Source of the DNA: Methanobrevibacter sp.
GTDB lineage: Archaea > Methanobacteriota > Methanobacteria > Methanobacteriales > Methanobacteriaceae
Length of the DNA: 12,960 bases
Direction: 5' to 3'
NCBI GenBank assembly: GCA_009777005.1
Contig: WRMT01000055.1
Span: 1-12,960 of the forward strand
The notes below the pieces were generated by a model. That model made no database searches, was not told where the DNA came from, and saw only the letters and a program-made list of their open reading frames with translations. The position numbers were made by a program, and so were the translations under genes. How positions within the stretch are numbered: position 1 is the stretch's first letter; the number at the start of each line of letters is the position of its first letter. This document shows, piece by piece, positions 1-6,836 of the stretch.

Positions 1-72
1 AAGAAAAAATATTAAAAATTTTTATATGAAAAAAATTTTTAGAAATAAAATTTCATTACACTTTCATAAAAA

Positions 73-107
<35 letters not shown>

Positions 108-150
108 GATTTAAATGTTTTTTTCTCTATTTTTTTAAAATATCATATAT

Positions 151-540
151 TTGTCCTTACCAAATTTTTTCATTAAAATTAAAGCTTATTTCTTAATAAA
201 CCAATTTTTTGGAAAATTATTACGTAATTGCCTATACTCGATAAAAAATTTATTTATCCTTAGAATAGTATCGGTGTTCATGATTTCAATGGCAATAGCT
301 ACATTTTTGACTGTTAACATATTCAAAGAGATAAAAAAAGATACAAGAACTTTTATTGAGTCCAAAAATAAAATTATTAGCTACAAGGTAATTTGGCATG
401 GTAATGGAGGAAGAATCGACTCTAAAAAGTTTGTGACAACTACTGTGAAAAAAGGAACAAAAGTTAAACTACCGAAAACTCCTAAAAGGACAGGATATAC
501 ATTCCAAGGAGAGTACACTAAAAATATTCTAAAAGTATAA
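151..540 (+). pseudogene. Truncated InlB B-repeat (Listeria-Bacteroides repeat) secreted protein
   Basis: The open frame begins at TTG 151. Its first ~29 codons coincide with a dispersed repeat (158-235), so the original gene probably began later; ATG at 280 is the first good start codon. A hydrophobic stretch around residues 34-57 would be a signal peptide or membrane anchor. Residues ~75-128 form the start of an InlB B-repeat (WHGNGGRID ... TPKRTGYTFQGEYTK). The two related genes in this window continue from GYTFKGWYTK into a strand ending LYAxW and then a further domain; here the frame stops just after the GYTF motif and the conserved Trp is Glu. There is no convincing Shine-Dalgarno sequence. 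I infer a gene remnant cut off at its 3' end, next to the ATPase gene that starts 74 bp downstream. A short expressed secreted peptide cannot be excluded. Confidence 0.55.
158..235 (+). repeat. Left copy of ~80-bp diverged direct repeat
   Basis: Runs from TACCAA to TAATTGCCTAT and matches 2270-2350 in the same orientation at roughly 75-80% by eye, sharing TTTTTTCATTAAAATT and GGAAAATTATTA. The two copies enclose the InlB remnant and the first AAA-ATPase gene. Confidence 0.6.
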
Positions 541-560
541 AAAGTATAAAAAAAATATCT

Positions 561-593
561 TATACTATAAATTACAAATACATAAATAGTATA
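561..593. promoter_or_regulatory. 8-bp perfect dyad upstream of the ATPase gene
   Basis: TATACTAT (561-568) and ATAGTATA (586-593) form a perfect inverted repeat with a 17-nt spacer, ending 20 nt before the ATG at 614. The left arm lies in a TATA-like stretch (TATACTATAAATT), so it could be promoter plus operator. Downstream, GGTG at 605-608 is a Shine-Dalgarno match 5 nt from the start. Confidence 0.35.
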
Positions 594-613
594 CATGATA
601 AACGGGTGCTTCA

Positions 614-2192
614 ATGATGGATTTACCTTTAGATATTGGTGTTTTTGCAACGATTATTGAAAATAATTACATATATGTAGACAAAACCAAATTTATCTAT
701 GAATTATACAGACCAGGAGGAAAATATTTTTTATCCCGTCCTCGTCGTTTTGGAAAATCTTTGCTCATTAGAACCATGAAAGAGCTATTTAAAGGCAACA
801 AGTCTTTATTTGAAGGTTTGTATATATATGATAAATGGGATTGGACTAAAAATTTTCCTGTTATTGAATTAGATTTAGGTAATGTCAGTAAAAATAGTCC
901 AGATATTTTAGAAAGCTCTTTAAATAGCTATTTACTGAGAATTGCAAGAAATTATGAAATTGAATTAATAAGCGATGATTTAACTGGAAGATTCACGGAA
1001 TTACTCGAGGAAATTTATAAATCCACAGAGAAAACGCTTGTTGTTTTAGTTGATGAGTATGATAAACCAATAATTGATAATATAAGTGATTATGATGTAG
1101 CTGAAGCTAACCGTAAAGTGTTAAATAATTTTTATGGTGTTTTAAAATCTAGTGAAGAGTTTATTGAGTTTATTTTTTTCACTGGAGTGACTAAATTCTC
1201 TAAAACTTCGATTTTCTCAGGTTTAAATAATATAACTGATATTACAATGGATTCAAGATTTTCAGAAATTTGTGGTTATACTCAAGAAGATTTAGAAACT
1301 TGTTTTTCCAAACATTTAGATGATTTTATTAAAGTAAATGATATTTCTCGTGATAACTTATTAGATTTGGTAAGAGAGTGGTATAATGGCTATTCTTGGG
1401 ATGGTAAAAATCAGTTATATAATCCTTATTCCATTTTATCATTGTTTAATAGTGGTGAGTTTGATAATTTCTGGTTTGAAACAGGAACACCAACATTTTT
1501 AATGGATTTTGTTAGAAATAATAGGAATATTGGTGTGTTATTCGAAGCTAATCCTACAATCCGAGGCAAATTCCCAAACTTTGATCTTAAAAACCTTGAT
1601 TTCACAACATTATTATTGCAAACAGGTTATTTGACTATTAAAAGTAAAAAATCTGCTATTGGTGAGCTTAATATTTATGAATTAGCTATTCCTAATCGTG
1701 AAGTTACTGAATCACTATTTACTTCTATTATAAAGCAATATAGTGATGTAGATGATAAAAATATTCTGCTTTATATGATAAGATTTTAGATTCATTTATT
1801 AATTTAGACAATGAATCTTTACAAAATGCTCTTGATATTTTACTCAGTACTGTTCCTTCTGTTGTGTATGGTAAAATTAAAGATGATGTTCGTGAGCCAA
1901 ATTTTCATATGCTGTTTTTAACTATCCTTAGGTTAATGGGCTTTTTTGTTGTTGGTGAGGCACCTTTTTCCTATGGAACTCCAGATATTATCCTTAAAAA
2001 AGACAATTTAGTTGTTGTATGTGAACTTAAATTCTCTCAAGAGAAAAATCTTAATGATTTAGCTTACAAAGCTATGGATCAAATCAAAAAAAAGAGTATT
2101 ATAAACCATATTTAGATTATAATGTTATTCTCCTTGGAATTGCGTTTGGTAATCGTGAAGCTAAGTCACTACTTGAACCATTAAAAAAATAA
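614..2192 (+). pseudogene. AAA-ATPase-like / PD-(D/E)XK nuclease-like protein, frameshifted (copy 1)
   Basis: This matches the widespread AAA-ATPase-like plus C-terminal PD-(D/E)XK family (Pfam AAA-ATPase_like and PDDEXK_9, formerly DUF1703), common in multicopy in gut anaerobes and methanogens; its role is unknown. Visible motifs: YVDKTKFI (residues ~21-28), degenerate Walker A SRPRRFGKSL (~41-50), Walker B LVVLVDEYDKP (~141-151), and EWYNGY. The C-terminal nuclease motif is GTPDIIL followed by VVCELKFS. The frame is broken twice. Frame 2 ends at 1789 and homology continues in frame 1 from about 1765 (residues ALYDKILDSF). Frame 1 ends at 2115 and homology continues in the -1 frame as EYYKPYLDYN ... 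to TAA 2190-2192. Both shifts are equivalent to loss of one base. Rejoined length is about 525 residues, normal for the family. The ATG at 614 has GGTG 5 nt upstream. Copy 2 lies at 3677-4782. It is either a pseudogene or, for the second break only, a frameshifted gene. Confidence 0.85.
2088..2094 (+). other. Slippery heptamer A_AAA_AAG at the second frame break
   Basis: The zero-frame codons are ATC AAA AAA AAG AGT. Re-reading one base back after AAG gives GAG TAT TAT AAA, which restores the family C-terminus. This is the canonical -1 slippage form X_XXY_YYZ. Loss of one A from a nine-A run explains it equally well. Confidence 0.45.
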
Positions 2193-2269
2193 CAGCTATT
2201 TTCACAAAAAACATGCTAATTTTATCTATAAATTAATTTTTTTTATTATTTTTCTGATTTATAGGTATT

Positions 2270-2350
2270 TACCAAGCTTTTTTCATTAAAATTTGAAGTT
2301 TACTTATAAATAAATAAATTTTCCTGGAAAATTATTAAGTAATTACCTAT
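2270..2350 (+). repeat. Right copy of ~80-bp diverged direct repeat
   Basis: This is the partner of 158-235, running from TACCAAG to TAATTACCTAT. It lies about 80 bp after the rejoined stop of the ATPase gene. The pair could mark the ends of a duplicated or transferred cassette. Bases 2193-2586 contain no intact gene. Confidence 0.6.
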
Positions 2351-2363
2351 CCCTAATAATTTT

Positions 2364-2478
2364 GAGAGTGTAAAGTTGTTGGCTCCTGTGAAAAATTTTA
2401 TTCTTAAAAATGATTATTTTTTAATATAAGCAGTAGAAAATTAAATAATAATTTTCAAGAGCCAAAAACTTCACTTTC
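2364..2478. mobile_element. MITE-like element with ~28-bp imperfect terminal inverted repeats
   Basis: The left arm (2364-2394) contains GAGAGTG, AAGTTGTTGGCTCCTG and AAAA. The right arm (2452-2478), read on the other strand, contains GAAAGTG, AAGTTTTTGGCTCTTG and AAAA. The arms match with a few mismatches and two small gaps around a ~57-nt AT-rich core. No transposase lies inside and I cannot see a clear target-site duplication. A plus-strand frame ending at the TAA at 2534-2536 (QEPKTSLSRFKKAIDVLLIN) crosses the right arm and might be the tail of a lost gene. The element could instead be a large hairpin. Confidence 0.5.
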
Positions 2479-2545
2479 CCGATTTAAGAAAGCAATTGAT
2501 GTTTTATTGATTAATAAAGAACAGTTAAATTCTTAAACAATGAAT

Positions 2546-2571
2546 AAAAGAATACTTTTTTTTATTCTTTT
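2546..2571. terminator. Putative terminator hairpin after vapC
   Basis: AAAAGAATA (2546-2554) pairs perfectly with TATTCTTTT (2563-2571) around a T-rich loop. It sits 15 nt past the vapC stop and could end transcription from either side. Confidence 0.4.
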
Positions 2572-2586
2572 TAATAGTATAATCTT

Positions 2587-2979
2587 TTAACATATTCTCA
2601 CTATTCTTGCTATATTGTTGAAGTGTTTGTCGAATGTGACTATCTCTTTTATTCCTAAATCTTCCATTAATGTTATAATTGCATAATCAAAGAATGGGAA
2701 CCTTTTTTCAGCTTTCATGATTCTATCTATTGCTTTATCGAAGATATAGCTGTCGTCTATGAGAGTATATTCGCTTTTTAACTTTTCATAGATTTCTTTT
2801 ATTATTTTTTTATCAATTTTTAGCTTAGTGTATAATACATTGATAACTTCAGCTATTACTAGTTTAGATATTATTTGTGTTCTATTTCCAAGTTCTTTAT
2901 CTATTTCTAATGCTCTCTTATGGTGTTTTTCTGTATCAATGTAGTAAGATACTAAATAATTCGCATCAAGAAATATCAT
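2587..2979 (-). CDS. vapC: PIN-domain ribonuclease toxin, VapC type
   Basis: The 130-residue protein has normal VapC length and the full set of PIN-domain acidic residues: Asp5 in IFLDANYL, Glu44 in VIAEV, Asp98 in FFDYAI and Asp117 in TFDKHF. These residues bind Mg2+/Mn2+ in the family and support RNA cleavage; the specific target (tRNA, rRNA or mRNA) cannot be read from sequence. Its ATG overlaps the stop of the upstream antitoxin gene by 4 nt (ATGA), which implies translational coupling and co-transcription. The gene looks intact and is followed by a hairpin at 2546-2571. I am confident of the PIN family and of the toxin role from context; growth-inhibiting activity is inferred. Confidence 0.88.
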   Translation of the reverse strand: MIFLDANYLVSYYIDTEKHHKRALEIDKELGNRTQIISKLVIAEVINVLYTKLKIDKKIIKEIYEKLKSEYTLIDDSYIFDKAIDRIMKAEKRFPFFDYAIITLMEDLGIKEIVTFDKHFNNIARIVRIC

Positions 2980-3257
2980 AAATAGCCACTTCTCATCTCT
3001 CTGATAAGTTTTGCAGCATCAAAGGATTTGTCAGTTGTTCCTATTCCAGCATATTTTCTTCTTTTTTCAGGGTCTGGTTTGTAAGTATCTTTATTAAGTA
3101 TTAAATGTTCTGGTATTTTAGGTTCACTTTCTTTAAGTCCTTTTTCTATAAGTTCATTGAAAATTTCATCTTCAGTAGTGTTTTCATTTTTAGCTCTTTT
3201 TTCAATAGCTTTTAATAAATCCACATTTATTTTTATTTGTTTTAATGTTGTTGGCAT
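2976..3257 (-). CDS. vapB: Ribbon-helix-helix antitoxin, VapB type
   Basis: I chose the ATG at 3257 (93 residues) because AAGGAG lies 7 nt upstream of it; a longer frame from 3275 would put that Shine-Dalgarno sequence inside the gene. The N-terminal ~45 residues have a ribbon-helix-helix pattern: a short strand (LKQIKINV) then two helices (LLKAIEKRAKNE and EDEIFNELIEKGL). This fold binds operator DNA. The tail (KYAGIGTTDKSFDAAKLIREM) would neutralise the VapC encoded next, with which it overlaps by 4 nt. Expression is probably autoregulated by the VapBC complex. The first 37 codons and the upstream region are duplicated at 6214-6605 with a nonsense mutation, so this is the surviving copy. 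Confidence 0.82.
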   Translation of the reverse strand: MPTTLKQIKINVDLLKAIEKRAKNENTTEDEIFNELIEKGLKESEPKIPEHLILNKDTYKPDPEKRRKYAGIGTTDKSFDAAKLIREMRSGYL

Positions 3258-3520
3258 ATAAATTCTCCTTTTCATAAATATATGATATTATTAATTAATA
3301 TATTTTCCCACAGATGTAAACCTAAGGATTTTTTCCTGTTATGTATCATTGTATCTTTAAATATTATGTTTGAATAATCTTTAAAATAAAAAAGTTGGGG
3401 GAAAAAGAGGATATTTTAATATTTAGTATTTATAATTAAATATTAATAGAAAATAAGCTATAAAATATAATATAATTAAGAAATATTAAAAATAAACATG
3501 ATAATTAATCAAAAACATCA
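3258..3520. repeat. Dispersed repeat R, copy 1 (vapB leader and upstream region)
   Basis: On the minus strand this contains the vapB leader and promoter region. Nearly the whole stretch recurs at 6359-6605, and the distal part recurs more loosely at 7835-7985. Shared blocks include TGTAAACCTAAGG-like, AATCTTTAAAATAAAA, a G-rich patch (GGGGG here) and GAGGATATTTTAATATTTA. A palindromic TATTAATTAATA (3289-3300) lies 32 nt upstream of the vapB start and could be promoter or operator. Confidence 0.65.
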
Positions 3521-3527
3521 AATAAAA

Positions 3528-3650
3528 ATGAACATTAGTGAAATTCTGATACTAATTAATGACTATAGAGAAAAAATGTATTTCATTTGGGAAAACAAAA
3601 ATATGGACGATTTTTTAGTATCGTCCATTTTATCACGACGAAGCTTTTAA
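3528..3650 (+). CDS. Possible 40-residue small protein, faintly Spo0E-like
   Basis: The ATG-started frame reads ISEILILINDYREKMYFIW, then NMDDFLVSSILSRRSF. The pattern YREKMY ... S-R-R recalls the small helical-hairpin Spo0E-like family (REKM ... SQxLD), and a shifted frame after SRR continues as KLLKKNKK, as if a few bases were lost. There is no clear Shine-Dalgarno sequence. The frame lies between repeat R and the truncated ATPase copy, and a hairpin lies inside its 3' end. It may be a gene remnant or chance. Confidence 0.25.
   Translation: MNISEILILINDYREKMYFIWENKNMDDFLVSSILSRRSF
3603..3628. repeat. Perfect 9-bp hairpin
   Basis: ATGGACGAT (3603-3611) and ATCGTCCAT (3620-3628) flank an 8-nt loop TTTTTAGT. 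It is unusually GC-containing for this region. It could be a terminator or part of the small frame at 3528-3650. Confidence 0.5.
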
Positions 3651-3676
3651 AAAAAAACAAAAAAACATTAATTTAA

Positions 3677-4782
3677 CAGCTGTGGTCTAATCCTAAAGTT
3701 CTCTGTGAAAATAAATTAATTTTTCAGAATTTCTATGGTGTCTTAAAAGTTAATGATGATTACATTGAATTTCTATTTGTTACAGGAGTTTCTAAATTCA
3801 CAGGAACCTCTCTTTTTTCAGATTTTAACAGCCCCAATGATATTACTTTAGATTACAACTATAGTTCTATTTGTGGATATACTCAAGAAGAATTAGAAAG
3901 AGAATTCAAAGAATGGATTAGTGTAACATCAAAAAATTTAGAATGTTCAAAAGAAACATTACTTCAATGGATTAAAGAATGGTACAATGGCTATTCATGG
4001 GGTGGGAAAGATAGAGTATATAATCCTTTTTCTATTTTGAATTTTTTCTCTAAACAAAGATTTAGTAATTACTGGTTCAGAACAGGAACTCCAAGCTTTC
4101 TAAAAGATAAGATCGTGGCAAAAAATAATATCAAACCAGTTTTAGAAAACATCGAAGTTAATGTTGATTTATTGGATAGTTCTGATCCTTTAAATGTTGG
4201 GGGAACCCCATTACTTTTTCAAACAGGTTACTTAACCATTAAAAAAGCAGAAATTAGAAAAAGCATGGATCACTTCACATTAGGTATTCCCAACCTCGAA
4301 GTTAAAAAATCATTATTTGAAAACTTACTTAAAAGTTATACTGATAGAACTCTCGAAGAAATCCAACAAATAAAAATTGAAATAATCCAACAATTAGAAA
4401 ATAATGACGAGGAAGGACTAAAAGAAAATATCAACTTTCTATTATCCAATATTCCCTATAAAATTCATGGTAAAGATGAAAGATATTACTACAGTATTTT
4501 TTTAGTATGGCTAAAAACAATGGGATTTAACATAGAAGCAATTCACATTACAAACATTGGAGAAATAGATTCAGTTATAACTATTGGTGAAAAAACAATA
4601 GTTATAGAAATTAAATACTCTAAAACAGAAAAAGAAAAAGATTTAAAAAAAGCTATTGAAAAGGCATTTACACAGATTCACAAAAAAAATACTTTGAAAA
4701 ATATCTGAAAAGAAAAAATCTTAGTCTATTAGCTATAGCTTTCAACAGAAAAGAAGTTTCATGTGAATTTAGAGGAATATAG
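3677..4782 (+). pseudogene. AAA-ATPase-like / PD-(D/E)XK nuclease-like protein, 5'-truncated and frameshifted (copy 2)
   Basis: An open frame from 3677 to the stop at 4708 aligns with the second half of copy 1: FYGVLK, VTGVSKF, SICGYTQEELE, EWYNGYSW, YNPFSIL, TGTPSF, LLFQTGYLTIK and the PD-(D/E)XK region EIDSVI ... IVIEIKYS. The N-terminal ~160 residues, with Walker A and B, are absent, so it cannot be a working ATPase. The first start codon is TTG at 4037, well inside the domain. After the TGA at 4708 the family C-terminus continues in the -1 frame (YFEKYLKRKN ... LLAIAFN) to TAG 4780-4782. The break lies on A_AAA_AAT, the same site as in copy 1. Codon use resembles the neighbours. It is most likely a decayed duplicate; the nuclease-like end keeps its Asp, Glu and Lys. 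Confidence 0.82.
4684..4690 (+). other. Slippery heptamer A_AAA_AAT at the frame break of copy 2
   Basis: The zero-frame codons are CAC AAA AAA AAT ACT. Stepping back one base gives TAC TTT GAA AAA TAT, restoring the conserved C-terminus. The position corresponds to 2088-2094 in copy 1. Confidence 0.45.
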
Positions 4783-4917
4783 TTTATAGAAAGATTATAT
4801 TTATTTTAATTTCTATTTATTCTAAAAAAACCATTTAAATATTTTTAAAAAATATAAATATAAAAATTAAATTATTAATTTTCATTAAGCTATTCATTTA
4901 AACGTATTTAAAGATTA

Positions 4918-4987
4918 AACTTGAAATCATAGCTTCAATAGATTCAATATTTATTTAAAATGTTGAAATCAGCTATGATTTAAAGTT
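4918..4987. repeat. 17-bp inverted repeat between convergent genes
   Basis: AACTTGAAATCATAGCT (4918-4934) pairs with AGCTATGATTTAAAGTT (4971-4987) with one mismatch, around 36 nt. It lies between the end of AAA copy 2 and the minus-strand InlB gene, a fitting place for a bidirectional terminator. The arm TTGAAATCA also recurs directly inside the spacer at 4963-4971. Bases 4783-4917 hold nothing else I recognise. Confidence 0.5.
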
Positions 4988-4996
4988 ATGAAACAC

Positions 4997-5712
4997 TTAA
5001 GTTCTTGTTTTACTATAAGTAGTATGAGATGTTAGATCCAAGTAAGTCATGTCTGGTCGATTTAATGGTTTCATTATCAGATATTCATTTGGAGACTTCT
5101 TTTCAAGTTTATACTCAGCTACTTGAGTTTTAGGGTAATCACGAATCTTTCCACCATAATAAGCAACAATATTTGTAAAGGTTATTTTTCCTCCAGAAAC
5201 CTTGAAATTTCCATTTGTTGTTTCAACTGCATTTTCACTAACATATATGACAGTTCCTTTATCAGAGAAATAATAAGTATCCTCGAAGTAGTATGAATGC
5301 CACCTTCCTACTAATTTTTTCTCTTCAGCATTTAAAACCCTTGAATTTGCCTTTTTTGACCACTTGCGTATAATGTAACACTTTTACTTGGTTTAGTGTT
5401 TACACTTATTTTTTTCCCACCAGTTTTCTTAGTGTACCATCCTTTGAATGTATAGCCTGATCGTTTTGGAGTAGTAGCAAGTTTATTTATCTTGTTACCT
5501 TTTTTCACTGTTGTTACTGTTGTTTTTTTATTTCCTATTTTTCCACCATTGGCGTTCCAAGTTATTTTAAATTTGGCAGTTTTTTCTTTAGATCCAATAG
5601 TGTAAACTTTATTTTCACTATTAATGGGGTCTATTGTTGCATTTACAGGTGCTATTATACCAATTATGGCTACTAAAAACAGTAATAGCACAAATATTTT
5701 TTTAATATTCAT
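4997..5712 (-). pseudogene. Secreted InlB B-repeat protein with C-terminal beta domain, one-base frameshift
   Basis: The first frame (5712 to 5332) starts with a clear signal peptide (residues 1-25, MNIKK then LLLFLVAIIGIIA and VNA) and an InlB B-repeat at ~48-117: WNANGGKI, TPKRSGYTFKGWYTK, PSKSVTLYA. Where YAQW or YAHW is expected, one base is missing (GCA AGTGG for GCA xAG TGG). The frame then ends early, while the shifted frame runs on as SKKANSRVLNAEEKKLVGRW through GGKITFTNI to TAA at 4997-4999. That tail matches the C-terminal domain of the intact relative at 6837-7583 (LIGAWEY ... KGKIYLTNV). AGGAGGG lies 9 nt before the ATG. The rejoined protein would have about 238 residues and be exported. 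It is either a recent pseudogene, a phase-off allele or a sequence error. Confidence 0.8.
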
Positions 5713-5762
5713 CTTATTTTTCCCTCCTCAACCCCCTTACAATATAAAATTATGACTTTAAT

Positions 5763-5771
5763 CTTTATATA
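5763..5771 (-). promoter_or_regulatory. TATA-like box for the InlB gene at 5712
   Basis: Read on the minus strand it is TATATAAAG, 51-59 nt before the ATG, which predicts a start of transcription near 5738. The C12 tract lies about 60 nt further upstream. Confidence 0.4.
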
Positions 5772-5832
5772 CTTATCTTATAATCCTATAAAGTAAAAAT
5801 AATAAGTTATTAAAACTAATTATATCATTCAA

Positions 5833-5844
5833 CCCCCCCCCCCC
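5833..5844. repeat. C12 homopolymer (G12 on the minus strand)
   Basis: Twelve C in a row are striking in such AT-rich DNA. The tract lies 121 nt upstream of the minus-strand InlB gene start. Bases 5713-6098 otherwise contain no gene; a small hairpin follows at 5893-5913. Confidence 0.9.
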
Positions 5845-5892
5845 GAGTTTAATCAAATATAAAATAATTTATATAGAAAATAATGGTGTTTT

Positions 5893-5913
5893 AATCCTAT
5901 TTAACTTAGGATT
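5893..5913. repeat. 7-bp hairpin
   Basis: AATCCTA (5893-5899) and TAGGATT (5907-5913) enclose a 7-nt loop. Its role is unclear. Confidence 0.35.
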
Positions 5914-6098
5914 GAAGAAACAATGAAATAATAGGTCTTTAAAAAAGTATAAGGCACATCATAAATATATTTACTTCTGAAAATAGAAATACTTATAAAC
6001 AATAACTTTAGAGTAACTTACTTAAACATACCAGTACTAATAAATACACGCTTTTGGCATGATTTTTATAATTGATTTAAATAATATAAAATTAATAA

Positions 6099-6213
6099 CA
6101 TACTTTTTCAGAGTCCAAATCAAAATTAAAGGATAAAATTGTAAAGTTTAATGAAAAAATATCAAATTATGAACATGATTCTGAAGTTGATGCATTATAT
6201 AGTCAAGTTAAAG
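6099..6213 (+). pseudogene. Fragment of an unrecognised protein gene fused to the vapB relic
   Basis: A plus-strand frame after the TAA at 6096-6098 reads SESKSKLKDKIVKFNEKISN then YEHDSEVDALYSQVKDIL. It has the normal charged, helical look of real coding sequence. At about 6213 the DNA switches abruptly to the antisense of the vapB copy, and the frame continues only as antisense noise. No start codon and no identifiable family; probably the internal or C-terminal piece of a lost gene joined by illegitimate recombination. Confidence 0.4.
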
Positions 6214-6358
6214 ATATTTTAGGTTCACTTTCTTTAAGTCCTTTTTATATGAGTTCATTGAAAATCTCATCTTCAGTGGTGTTTTCATTTTTAACTCTTT
6301 TTTCAATAGCTTTTAATAAATCCACATTTATTTTTATTTGTTTTAATGTTGTTGGCAT
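6214..6358 (-). pseudogene. Truncated vapB antitoxin relic
   Basis: Starting at ATG 6358, the product follows the intact VapB (MPTTLKQIKINVDLLKAIEK) for 37 residues. Codon 38, GAA in the intact gene, is here TAA. Homology continues past the stop to about 6214 (codon ~48) and then ends at the junction with an unrelated fragment. The Shine-Dalgarno sequence has drifted from AAGGAG to AAGGGG. No vapC follows. Nonsense mutation plus truncation make it non-functional as an antitoxin, though half a ribbon-helix-helix could in principle still be made. Confidence 0.8.
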
Positions 6359-6605
6359 ATAAATTCCCCTTAAAACAAGTGTATGATATTATTAATTGAT
6401 ATATTTTCTCTACTGATGCAAACCTAAGGTTTTTTCCCTGTTAGGTATCAATATGTCTTTAAATTTTATGATTGTATAATCTTTAAAATAAAAATTTGGG
6501 GATAGGGAGAGGATATTTTAATATTTAATATTTATAATTTAATATTAATAAAAAATAAGTTATTAAATATAATATAATTAAAAAATATTAAAAATAAGCA
6601 TGAAA
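6359..6605. repeat. Dispersed repeat R, copy 2
   Basis: This is the upstream region of the vapB relic, closely matching 3258-3520, including GAGGATATTTTAATATTTA, AATATTAATA and ATAATATAATTAA. Its G-rich patch reads GGGGATAGGGAGAGG. Bases 6606-6836 beyond it hold only AT-rich DNA and the inverted repeat at 6727-6760. Confidence 0.75.
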
Positions 6606-6726
6606 ATAGTAATTTTAAGGATTTTGAAATATTATAAAAAAATAAAAATAAAAAAATAAAAATTAAATTTCATAAATATATCCATATTAAAGATTTAAAA
6701 TTTAAATTGCTGTTATAAATAGGTTT

Positions 6727-6760
6727 TATAGCTATTTATAGTAGCTTATAATTAGCTATA
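6727..6760. terminator. 8-bp inverted repeat downstream of the InlB gene
   Basis: TATAGCTA (6727-6734) and TAGCTATA (6753-6760) are perfect complements around 18 nt, 77 nt beyond the stop of the minus-strand gene at 6837. It may help end that transcript; the evidence is position only. Confidence 0.25.
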
Positions 6761-6836
6761 GTTTTAAACATATGATTTAACCTAGGAGTAGCTAATTTGT
6801 AAATTTATTTTTATTAAAATTCAATTTACTTCTATT

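Noticed and set aside
381..650. Minus-strand 89-residue frame over the InlB remnant and ATPase start
   Set aside because: Antisense to two recognisable coding segments; Phe/Tyr-rich composition is typical of a shadow.
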